Part shown: positions 6,219-12,022 of the stretch, one piece after another
Position numbering within the stretch: position 1 is the stretch's first letter
Layout: the number at the start of each line of letters is the position of its first letter
NCBI GenBank assembly: GCA_005882155.1
Contig: VBCQ01000425.1
Coordinates: forward strand, 1-12,022
Origin: Betaproteobacteria bacterium
GTDB lineage: Bacteria > Pseudomonadota > Gammaproteobacteria > Burkholderiales > Burkholderiaceae_C
DNA: 12,022 nucleotides
Direction: 5' to 3'
Program-made: the position numbers and the translations under genes
Notes under the pieces: generated by a model
Told to the model about the DNA's origin: nothing
Database searches by the model: none
Seen by the model: the letters and a program-made list of their open reading frames with translations, nothing else

Positions 6219-8348
6219 TCAAGCCTTGGCAAGTCTCAGGTCGGGGTAGCGCACATGCTCTACCAGTTCCTGCGTGTCCTTGCGCGGCCACGGCGTGATC
6301 AGGCTGACGATGATGATCGTCGCGATACCGATCGGCACGCCGAACAGGCCGGCCGAAATCGGCTGGATGCCCCACCACAGGTCGACCGGCGAGGTGACGC
6401 CGAACACGCCGCGCAGCCAGGGCTGGTTCATCATCATGTAGTAGAAGGTCACGCCGAGTCCGGCGATCATGCCGATCGACGCGCCCCACATGTTGGCGCG
6501 CTTCCAGAACACGCCGAGCACCAGCGGCGGGAAGAACGCCGCCGCGGCGAACGAGAATGCTGCAGAGACGAGGAACAGGATGTCCGCCGGCTTCTGCACC
6601 GCGACCATCGCCGCCACCAGCGCGACGACCAGCAGCAAGGCCTTGGAGATCGTCACCCGGCGCGCCGTGGAGGCGTTCGGGTCGATCATCTTGTAGTACA
6701 GGTCGTGCGACAGCGCGTTGGCGATCGTCAGCAGCAGGCCGTCGGCGGTCGACAGCGCCGCCGCGAGGCCACCGGCGGCCACCAGGCCCGACACCACGTA
6801 CGGCAGGCCGCCGATCTCGGGCGTGGCGAGCACGACGATGTCGCCGCCGATCTTCATCTCGCCGAGCTGGAAGATGCCATCATGGTTGATGTCGGTGACC
6901 GACAGCAAGGTCGGGTCGACCTTCTGCCAGTTGGTGATCCAGGCCGGCAAGTGATCGAACGGCGTGCCCACGAGCACGTTGAACACTTCGTACTTGACGA
7001 GCACCGCGAGCGCCGGCGCCGTGAAGTAGAGCAGGAAGATGAAGAACAGCGACCAGGTCACCGACTCGCGCGCCTCCTTCACCGACGGCGTCGTGTAGTA
7101 GCGCATCAGGATGTGCGGCAACGCTGCCGTGCCGACCATCAGGCAGAACACGAGAGCGAGGAAGTTGCGGCGCGACACGTCGTAAGCCTTTTGCGCCTTC
7201 TCGTCGCCGTTCGGGTCGCCGGCGAACTGCTGGGCGTGCGGCTGCATGCCGGCCAGCGGCTTGGCCCGCGCCTCGTTCGCCGCCTTCGCCGCCGTCCATG
7301 CCTTCCTTGCTTCGGCCTCGGTCTTCGGCATCGCGGCGAGCGCCTTCTCGGTCGCCTGGATCTCGACCGTCGGCGCATTCGCCGCCTTCAGGTCGTCGAG
7401 CTTCTTCTCGGTCGCCGCGCGGTCGGCCGCGAGCGAGCCCGGGATGTCCTTCAGCTTGGCGTCGAACTCGGCCGCCCTCGCCTTGAACGCGGCGATGACT
7501 TCCTTTTCCTTGGGGTCAGCGAGCAGCTGCTTTTCGCGCGCGCTGACCTTCTCGAGCTGGTAGCCGTAGACCGCCTGCGGGATCGGGACGCTGGTCTGCT
7601 TGATCGACAGCCAGACCACCGGCGTCAGGTAGGCAATGATCAGGATCACGTACTGCGCGACCTGGGTCCAGGTGACTGCGCGCATGCCGCCGAGGAACGA
7701 GCACACCAGAATGCCGCCCAGGCCGACGAAGACGCCGACCTCGAACGCGAGCCCCGACAGCCGCGCGGTGATCAGGCCCACACCGTAGATCTGCGCCACC
7801 ACGTAAGTAAACGAGCACAGGATGGCCGCGACGATGCCGAGGAAGCGCGGCAGGTTGCCTTCATAGCGCGCACCGAGGAAGTCGGGAATCGTGAACTGGC
7901 CGAACTTGCGCAGGTAAGGCGCGAGGAACAGCGCGACCAGGCAGTAGCCGCCGGTCCAGCCGAGAATGAACGCGAGTCCGTCGTAGCCGGTGAGATAGAG
8001 CGTGCCGGCCATGCCGATGAACGACGCTGCGCTCATCCAGTCGGCGCCGGTCGCCATGCCGTTGTAGAACGCCGGCACACGGCGTCCGGCCACGTAGTAC
8101 TCCGCCGCATCGGTGGTGCGGCTCATGATGCCGATACCGGCATACAAGCCCACCGTCGCGAACAGGAAGACGTAGCCGATCCAGGCCTTGGGCAGGCCCA
8201 TCTGCTCGAGCAGCGCGAGCGTCAGAACGAAGGCAATGAAGCCGCCGGTGTACCAGGAGTAGACCTTGTTGAGCGACTGGCGGAAGGCGTGCTTGTTCAC
8301 CGGCGCGCTGCTGATGCGCGTGTCTATGGTTTTGGTTTGGCCAGCCAT
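6219..8348 (-). CDS. Large subunit of a two-component sodium:solute symporter (VC_2705/ActP-like)
   Basis: This is a 709-aa inner-membrane symporter; E. coli ActP is about 550 aa. Recognisable SSS sequence includes EYYVAGRRVPAFYNG (cytoplasmic loop after an early helix), ADWMSAASF, RKFGQFTIPDFLGARY, PHILMRYYTTPSVKEAR and the sodium-site helix with ALSTADGLLL (S533/T534). Compared with ActP it has an extra N-terminal helix (about 33-50), a roughly 130-residue Ala/Lys/Glu-rich helical insert (about 262-392), and an EF-hand-like loop DINHDGIFQLGE at 486-497. By PutP-type topology both additions face the periplasm. Family knowledge: this subgroup works with a DUF4212 small subunit, encoded one base upstream, and carries acetate or other short carboxylates. 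An AGGAGG ribosome site (8355-8360) lies inside the end of that upstream gene, so translation is coupled. The exact substrate is not shown by the sequence. Confidence 0.93.
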   Translation of the reverse strand: MAGQTKTIDTRISSAPVNKHAFRQSLNKVYSWYTGGFIAFVLTLALLEQMGLPKAWIGYVFLFATVGLYAGIGIMSRTTDAAEYYVAGRRVPAFYNGMATGADWMSAASFIGMAGTLYLTGYDGLAFILGWTGGYCLVALFLAPYLRKFGQFTIPDFLGARYEGNLPRFLGIVAAILCSFTYVVAQIYGVGLITARLSGLAFEVGVFVGLGGILVCSFLGGMRAVTWTQVAQYVILIIAYLTPVVWLSIKQTSVPIPQAVYGYQLEKVSAREKQLLADPKEKEVIAAFKARAAEFDAKLKDIPGSLAADRAATEKKLDDLKAANAPTVEIQATEKALAAMPKTEAEARKAWTAAKAANEARAKPLAGMQPHAQQFAGDPNGDEKAQKAYDVSRRNFLALVFCLMVGTAALPHILMRYYTTPSVKEARESVTWSLFFIFLLYFTAPALAVLVKYEVFNVLVGTPFDHLPAWITNWQKVDPTLLSVTDINHDGIFQLGEMKIGGDIVVLATPEIGGLPYVVSGLVAAGGLAAALSTADGLLLTIANALSHDLYYKMIDPNASTARRVTISKALLLVVALVAAMVAVQKPADILFLVSAAFSFAAAAFFPPLVLGVFWKRANMWGASIGMIAGLGVTFYYMMMNQPWLRGVFGVTSPVDLWWGIQPISAGLFGVPIGIATIIIVSLITPWPRKDTQELVEHVRYPDLRLAKA

Positions 8349-8349
8349 G

Positions 8350-8607
8350 TCATTCCTCCTCGGAAACGCCGAACTCTTTGTCCAGGCGGTTCATGTACCA
8401 GGCGTAGTAGCCGATGATGATCACGTAGACGATCAGCGCGCCCTGGGATGCGACCCAGAAGCTGAACGGCCAGCCGAAAAACGTGAAGCTCAGCTCGCGG
8501 GCGTAGAACCCGACGACGAACGTCACGATGAACCAGACGACCAGAAGAATCCCGGTGATCCGCAGGTTCCTCCGCCAGTATTGGTGGTGTCTCTCACTGA
8601 GTTGCAT
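8350..8607 (-). CDS. DUF4212 small subunit of the sodium:solute symporter
   Basis: This 85-aa protein has two membrane helices (about residues 18-36 and 50-70). It shows the family signature: RHHQYWRRNLRI before the first helix, a Gly/Trp-Pro-Phe turn (FFGWPFSFWVASQG), and YAWYMNRLDKEFGV after the second. Family knowledge: DUF4212 proteins are the small partners of VC_2705-type sodium:solute symporters, and the large subunit follows after a single base. A strong GGAGGG ribosome site sits 6-7 bases before the ATG. A 68-bp gap with a GC hairpin separates it from the TPR gene upstream, so this pair could be expressed partly on its own. Confidence 0.93.
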   Translation of the reverse strand: MQLSERHHQYWRRNLRITGILLVVWFIVTFVVGFYARELSFTFFGWPFSFWVASQGALIVYVIIIGYYAWYMNRLDKEFGVSEEE

Positions 8608-8613
8608 CGCTTA

Positions 8614-8619
8614 CCCTCC
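8614..8619 (-). promoter_or_regulatory. Ribosome binding site of the DUF4212 gene
   Basis: On the minus strand GGAGGG lies six bases before the ATG at 8605-8607. It is among the strongest Shine-Dalgarno matches in the window and supports this start codon. Confidence 0.8.
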
Positions 8620-8631
8620 AACGTTGCCTCT

Positions 8632-8647
8632 CCGGGGAACGCCCCGG
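8632..8647 (-). other. GC-rich hairpin in the leader of the symporter subunit genes
   Basis: CCGGGG and CCCCGG form a perfect 6-bp stem around a 4-base loop in the 68-bp gap between the TPR gene and the DUF4212 gene. No T run follows on the minus strand, so it is not a typical terminator. It could protect a processed 5' end of the symporter message (inference). Confidence 0.45.
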
Positions 8648-8675
8648 TGCCACTTCCCCCGCCCAACGCGGTCTC

Positions 8676-9248
8676 TTACGCTGCCAATCCGGTCTCGCGC
8701 TCGAGTTGCGCGGCGACCTTCGGCTCGAAGCTCTTGAGGTGCGCGATGATTCGGCGCGCCTCTTCAGTATCGTGACGATCCACTTGCACCCGCGCGAGCT
8801 GATACCAGCCGTAGGGGCTCATCGGTTGCAGCTCGGTGTTGCGCTTGAGCGCGACCACTGCCTCGTCGTAGCGCTGCAGACGGATCAGCGTGAGGCCGAG
8901 GCCGTACCACGCGCGGTCGAGCTCGGGGCTCAACGCCACAGATTGACGAAACGCTTTCTCGGCCTCGTCGAGCCGGTCCGCTTGTTCCAGCATGAACGCG
9001 AGGTTGAACCAGTGGCGGGCGCTGCGCTGCGGGTGCGCGGCAACGAGTGCCTGGCCGTCGCCGATCGCCGCCTCGCGCGCGCCGCGCTGGGCCCGCAGGT
9101 GCGAGCGACTGGCGAGCGCGTACGCGTCGTCGGGCCAGCGCGACAGCATCGCGTCGAACACCGCTTCGGCCGCGCGATGGCGATTGAGCACCAGCCACGC
9201 GATCGCGCGCAGCTTGAGCCGCCAGTAATCGAAACGCGCAGCGTTCAT
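8676..9248 (-). CDS. Tetratricopeptide-repeat protein
   Basis: This 190-aa protein has no signal peptide or membrane helix, so it is probably cytoplasmic. At least three TPR units are visible: about residues 78-111 (RHWFNLAFMLEQADRLDEAE), 112-145 (AWYGLGLTLIRLQRYDEAV) and 146-179 (GWYQLARVQVDRHDTEEAR). A less regular repeat lies around 25-58. TPRs are protein-docking scaffolds; the partner is unknown. I chose ATG 9246-9248 because it overlaps the upstream TGA as ATGA, like most junctions here; an ATG two codons earlier (9252-9254) is equally in frame. It sits between a small membrane protein and the symporter subunits, so it may help assemble or regulate that transporter (inference). Confidence 0.88.
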   Translation of the reverse strand: MNAARFDYWRLKLRAIAWLVLNRHRAAEAVFDAMLSRWPDDAYALASRSHLRAQRGAREAAIGDGQALVAAHPQRSARHWFNLAFMLEQADRLDEAEKAFRQSVALSPELDRAWYGLGLTLIRLQRYDEAVVALKRNTELQPMSPYGWYQLARVQVDRHDTEEARRIIAHLKSFEPKVAAQLERETGLAA

Positions 9249-9541
9249 CGACATTGATCGATTCCGATTTGGATGCACAGATTGATCTTGGTGAGCGTCA
9301 CGATCACCCACACCATCGCCAGCACAACAAAGGTGGCGAGCGGAATGTGGCGGTCGATGACGACCCGCGGCGTGATGAGCCGCAATCCCTTGACGAACGG
9401 GTTCGTCAGCACGGTGAGCAGCTTGTAGAAAAAATTGGTCTCGCGACGCGAGCCGGCCAGCACGCCGAGGACGAACTGGCCCGCCAACGCCATCAGCGCG
9501 ATCTCGACGATCAGCTTCGCCGACGACACGATCAGCAGCAT
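9245..9541 (-). CDS. Small two-helix inner-membrane protein, YggT-like pattern
   Basis: This encodes 98 aa with hydrophobic segments at about residues 8-30 and 66-88, and a basic connecting loop (SRRETNFFYKLLTVLTNPFV). The TNPFVKGLRLITPRVVIDRHIP stretch before the second helix resembles the half-repeat of YggT proteins, where a Pro-containing loop precedes a helix. It is only half the YggT length and I cannot assign it firmly. It is the first gene of the symporter cluster, overlaps the TPR gene in an ATGA, and diverges from prfB across a 186-bp gap. Function is unknown. Confidence 0.75.
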   Translation of the reverse strand: MLLIVSSAKLIVEIALMALAGQFVLGVLAGSRRETNFFYKLLTVLTNPFVKGLRLITPRVVIDRHIPLATFVVLAMVWVIVTLTKINLCIQIGIDQCR

Positions 9542-9727
9542 CGAACACCCGGTTCTGACATGAGCCTGACTTTCGTTTTCGGCGCCTTACACGTGCCTGA
9601 CAAACTCGGCCCGACTTGGGCCAGCCCCCTTCGGAGAAACCCTTGTTCAGGAACAAGATCACGGCTTCATTTGGGGTGCATCAAGCGCATGCGAAAATTC
9701 GCCCCCTCTACAAATGGACACGCAGTC
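9542..9727. promoter_or_regulatory. Divergent intergenic region between the symporter cluster and prfB
   Basis: This 186-bp gap must hold the promoters of both divergent transcripts. No strong sigma-70 pair stands out. The best plus-strand candidate for prfB is TTGGGG (9671-9676), then 17 bases, then AAAATT (9694-9699), which is weak at the -10. Inverted repeats at 9642-9657 and 9691-9702 are the clearest structures. Confidence 0.5.
9642..9657. repeat. Perfect inverted repeat CTTGTTC-AG-GAACAAG
   Basis: The two 7-base arms are exact reverse complements with a 2-base spacer. The spacer is too short for an RNA hairpin loop, so a DNA site for a dimeric regulator is more likely than a terminator. 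It lies about 70-85 bp before prfB and about 100 bp before the divergent membrane-protein gene. Confidence 0.6.
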
Positions 9728-10832
9728 ATGGACGTCGAACACATCAATGCCATCGGCAACCGGCTCGCCGATCTGACCCAGCGCACGCTCGACCTCCGGG
9801 GGTATCTTTGACTACGACCGCAAAGCGCTGCGGCTGAACGAAGTCAACGCCGCACTCGAAAATCCGAACGTCTGGAACGAGCCCAAGCGGGCCCAGGATC
9901 TGGGGCGAGAGAAGAAGCTGCTCGAAGGCGTGGTCGAGACCGTCGACCACCTGACCAGCAACCTCGCCGACAACACCGAGCTGTACGACATGTCGAAGGC
10001 CGATGCCGACTTCGACGGATTGCGTGCGATCGAAGCCGAGGCGGCCAAGCTCGACGCCATCGTCAAGGACCTCGAGTTCCGCCGCATGTTCAACAACCCG
10101 GCCGACCCGAGCAACTGCTTCCTCGACATCCAGGCCGGCGCCGGCGGTACCGAAGCCTGCGACTGGGCCAGCATGCTGCTGCGCCAGTACTTGAAGTACG
10201 CCGAGCGCAAGGGCTTCAAGACCGAGGTGATGGAAGAGACCGAGGGCGACGTGGCCGGTATTCGCAGCGCGACGATCAAGCTCGAAGGCGATTACGCGTT
10301 CGGCATGTTGCGCACCGAGACCGGCGTGCACCGCCTGGTTCGCAAAAGCCCGTTCGATTCGGCCGGCGGGCGCCACACCTCATTCGCGAGCGTCTTCGTC
10401 TACCCCGAGGTCGACGACTCGATCGAGATCGACATCAACCCTGCAGACGTCCGCACCGACACGTTCCGCGCGTCGGGCGCGGGCGGCCAGCACATCAACA
10501 AGACCGACTCTGCGGTGCGCCTCACGCACATCCCGACCGGCATCGTCGTGCAATGCCAGAACGACCGATCGCAGCACCGCAACCGCGACGAGGCCTGGCA
10601 GATGCTGCGCTCGCGCTTGTTCGAGCACGAGATGCGCAAGCGCATGGCCGAGCAGCAAAAGCTCGAAGACAGCAAGACCGACGTGGGTTGGGGCCACCAG
10701 ATACGCTCGTATGTGCTGGACCAGAGCCGCATCAAGGACTTGCGAACCAACGTCGAGATCTCGAATACCCAGAAGGTTCTGGACGGCGACCTCGATACGT
10801 TCATCGAAGCGAGTCTCAAACAAGGCGTCTGA
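9728..10832 (+). CDS. prfB: Peptide chain release factor 2 (RF2), with +1 programmed frameshift
   Basis: RF2 ends translation at UGA and UAA codons. The first 27 codons (MDVEHIN to LRGYL) end at an in-frame TGA (9809-9811). Skipping T9809 joins CTT to GAC and continues as DYDRK to the stop at 10830-10832. The coding sequence is therefore 9728-9808 joined to 9810-10832, giving 367 aa; E. coli RF2 has 365. The slippery stretch matches the known signal: an SD-like GGGGG, then TATCTTTGAC. The product has the UGA-recognising SPF tripeptide at 207-209 and the catalytic GGQ at 252-254. The residue before SGAGGQ is Ala (A248), as in most bacteria, rather than the Thr of E. coli K-12. The frameshift gives autoregulation: scarce RF2 means slower stopping at the TGA and more shifting. 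pepN follows 35 bp downstream. Confidence 0.97.
9797..9812 (+). promoter_or_regulatory. RF2 programmed +1 frameshift site
   Basis: CGGGGG, TAT, CTT and TGAC occur in the order known from prfB frameshift sites. The G run acts as an internal Shine-Dalgarno, CTT is the slippery codon, and TGA followed by C is the poorly terminating stop context. The E. coli site begins AGGGGG, so the first base differs. Confidence 0.95.
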
Positions 10833-10854
10833 GCTTCTGAACGTCGCACACAAG

Positions 10855-10860
10855 AAGGAG
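10855..10860 (+). promoter_or_regulatory. Ribosome binding site of pepN
   Basis: AAGGAG lies seven bases before the ATG at 10868-10870. It supports this start and independent translation of pepN even if transcription comes from prfB. Confidence 0.85.
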
Positions 10861-10867
10861 ACATCCC

Positions 10868-12022
10868 ATGCGTGAAGGCATTGCCCCCCTGATCCGCCGC
10901 GAGGATTACACCGCGCCGGCGTTCTGGATCCGCAGCGTCGACCTGACGTTCGATCTCGACCCGGCGAAGACGCTGGTGATCAGCCGCATGCAGCTCGAAC
11001 GCAATGTCGATGTGCCGGCGCAGCCGCTGAAGCTGCATGGCGCCGAGCTGAACCTGACGCGCGTGCTCGTCAACGGCGAGTCGGTGTCGTTCAGGCATGA
11101 AGACGGCATGCTCGTCATCGACTCGCTGCAAGGCGTGCCGCCGGGGCCGTTCATGCTCGAGATCCGCAACACTTGCGCGCCCGAGAAGAACACCCAGCTG
11201 TCGGGCCTGTACACGTCGGGCGGCGGCTTCTTCACGCAGTGCGAGGCGGAGGGATTCCGCCGCATCACCTACTTCCTCTACCGGCCCGATGTGATGGCGG
11301 TCTACACCGTGACCCTGCGTGCCAGCAAGGTCGCGTATCCGGTGCTGCTGTCCAACGGCAACCTCGTCGAACAGGGCGATCTCGACAACGGGCGCCACTT
11401 CGCGAAGTGGCACGACCCGTTCCCGAAGCCGAGCTATCTGTTCGCGCTCGTCGCGGCCGACCTCGTCGCGCGCGAGCAATGGGTGCGCACCCGCTCGGGC
11501 AAGGACCATCGGCTGCAGGTCTACGTGCGGCGCGGCGACCTCGACAAGACCGAGCACGCGATGAACTCGCTGATCGCAAGCGTGGTCTGGGACGAGGCGC
11601 GCTTCAAGCTGCCGCTCGATCTCGAGCGCTTCATGATCGTCGCGGTCGGCGACTTCAACATGGGCGCGATGGAGAACAAGGGCCTGAACATCTTCAACAC
11701 GAAGTTCGTTCTGGCCAACCCCGCGACCGCGACCGACGCCGACTACATCGCGATCGAAAGCGTCGTCGGCCACGAATACTTTCACAACTGGACCGGCAAC
11801 CGCATCACCTGCCGCGACTGGTTCCAGCTGAGCCTGAAGGAAGGCCTGACCGTCTTTCGCGATCAGGAATTCAGCATGGACATGGCAGGCAGCGCGTCGG
11901 CGCGCGCGGTCAAGCGCATCGACGACGTGCGCGTGCTGCGTCAGGCTCAGTTCTCCGAAGACGCGGGCCCGATGGCGCACCCGGTGCGCCCCGACAGCTA
12001 CGTGCAAATCAACAACTTCTAC
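10868..12022 (+). CDS. pepN: Aminopeptidase N, M1 zinc metallopeptidase (N-terminal 385 residues; cut by right edge)
   Basis: PepN removes N-terminal amino acids from peptides in the cytoplasm during protein turnover. The visible part opens with the beta-rich N-terminal domain (REDYTAPAFWIRSVDLTFDL) and enters the catalytic domain. The exopeptidase motif GAMEN is at 266-270. The zinc site HEYFH is at 302-306, with the third ligand E325 eighteen residues later in LKEGLTVF. FRDQEFSMDM and the following VKRIDDVRVLR are typical of bacterial PepN. Family members run to about 870-900 aa, so more than half lies beyond the edge. No signal peptide is present, as expected for a cytoplasmic enzyme. The start is fixed by an AAGGAG site seven bases upstream, and the 35-bp gap after prfB has no terminator. 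Confidence 0.97.
   Translation, partial: MREGIAPLIRREDYTAPAFWIRSVDLTFDLDPAKTLVISRMQLERNVDVPAQPLKLHGAELNLTRVLVNGESVSFRHEDGMLVIDSLQGVPPGPFMLEIRNTCAPEKNTQLSGLYTSGGGFFTQCEAEGFRRITYFLYRPDVMAVYTVTLRASKVAYPVLLSNGNLVEQGDLDNGRHFAKWHDPFPKPSYLFALVAADLVAREQWVRTRSGKDHRLQVYVRRGDLDKTEHAMNSLIASVVWDEARFKLPLDLERFMIVAVGDFNMGAMENKGLNIFNTKFVLANPATATDADYIAIESVVGHEYFHNWTGNRITCRDWFQLSLKEGLTVFRDQEFSMDMAGSASARAVKRIDDVRVLRQAQFSEDAGPMAHPVRPDSYVQINNFY

Noticed and set aside
6104..6232. N-terminal extension of nfeD by 43 codons
   Set aside because: It would run through the terminator and the end of the symporter gene and would bury a clean signal peptide. The ATG at 6101-6103 is the better start.
6216..8417. Very long open frame (about 730 codons) on the plus strand opposite the symporter gene
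   Set aside because: Its product is a low-complexity run of Arg, His, Glu, Asp, Gln and Ala, typical of the antisense frame of GC-rich genes. The minus-strand frame encodes an unmistakable symporter.
8636..8652. Possible sigma-54 promoter before the DUF4212 gene (TGGCAC on the minus strand at 8652-8647)
   Set aside because: The -24 element is perfect, but the bases at the -12 position are TT where GC is required.
9608..9622. GGCCC-GACTT-GGGCC hairpin as a terminator
   Set aside because: It has only a 5-bp stem, no T tract on either strand, and no gene ends next to it.
9609..9623. Possible sigma-54 promoter for the symporter cluster (TGGC to GC with correct spacing on the minus strand)
   Set aside because: The spacing fits, but the -12 element reads GGGC in place of TTGC, and the stretch also folds as a GGCCC/GGGCC hairpin. 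It is too weak to call.
9728..9811. prfB as a pseudogene broken by an early stop and frameshift
   Set aside because: The stop sits in the conserved programmed frameshift context, and a +1 shift restores a full-length RF2.
10400..12007. Minus-strand open frame of about 535 codons opposite prfB and pepN
   Set aside because: It is an antisense shadow; the plus strand carries the GGQ motif of RF2 and the GAMEN and HEYFH motifs of PepN.
1..12022. Mobile elements, CRISPR array, tRNA or toxin-antitoxin genes
   Set aside because: I found no regularly spaced repeats, transposase motifs, cloverleaf sequence or toxin-like small genes; base composition looks even throughout.

Overview
The window is dense, GC-rich DNA of the kind found in Betaproteobacteria. 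Protein families and gene order suggest Burkholderiales, perhaps the Rubrivivax/Leptothrix/Methylibium group; that placement is an inference from recognition, not from a search. Twelve protein genes fill almost all of it. Ten are on the minus strand (1-9541) and two on the plus strand (9728 to the right edge). I see no rRNA, tRNA, CRISPR array, insertion sequence or phage gene.

Layout, following minus-strand transcription from right to left. A first minus cluster (9541 down to 6219) encodes a 98-aa two-helix membrane protein, a TPR protein, a DUF4212 small symporter subunit and a 709-aa sodium:solute symporter of the VC_2705/ActP-like type. It ends in a clear rho-independent terminator at 6146-6180. 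A second cluster (6103 down past position 1) encodes an NfeD-type membrane serine protease, a shortened slipin (stomatin/SPFH protein), a 65-aa two-helix membrane protein, a 925-aa histidine kinase whose N-terminal half is itself a sodium:solute symporter, a receiver-only response regulator, and a membrane HAMP/PAS protein cut off by the left edge. Most junctions in this cluster are ATGA overlaps or gaps of only 3-4 bases, so it is very likely one operon.

On the plus strand, prfB (release factor 2) carries the classic in-frame UGA and +1 programmed frameshift. It is followed 35 bp later by pepN, an M1 aminopeptidase cut by the right edge.

Working model (inference): the two minus clusters form an uptake-and-sensing locus for a small carboxylate such as acetate. 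The DUF4212/SSS pair transports it, and the transporter-kinase, by analogy with CrbS/MxtR-type SSS kinases, senses the same or a related solute and signals through the receiver protein. NfeD and slipin would organise or maintain the surrounding membrane.

The points most worth a second look are: a slipin that appears to have lost about 45-50 residues between two copies of an AERER-coding stretch; an EF-hand-like loop and a long charged helical insert, both predicted periplasmic, in the symporter; and the parallel design in which transporter and transporter-kinase are each preceded by a small two-helix membrane protein.
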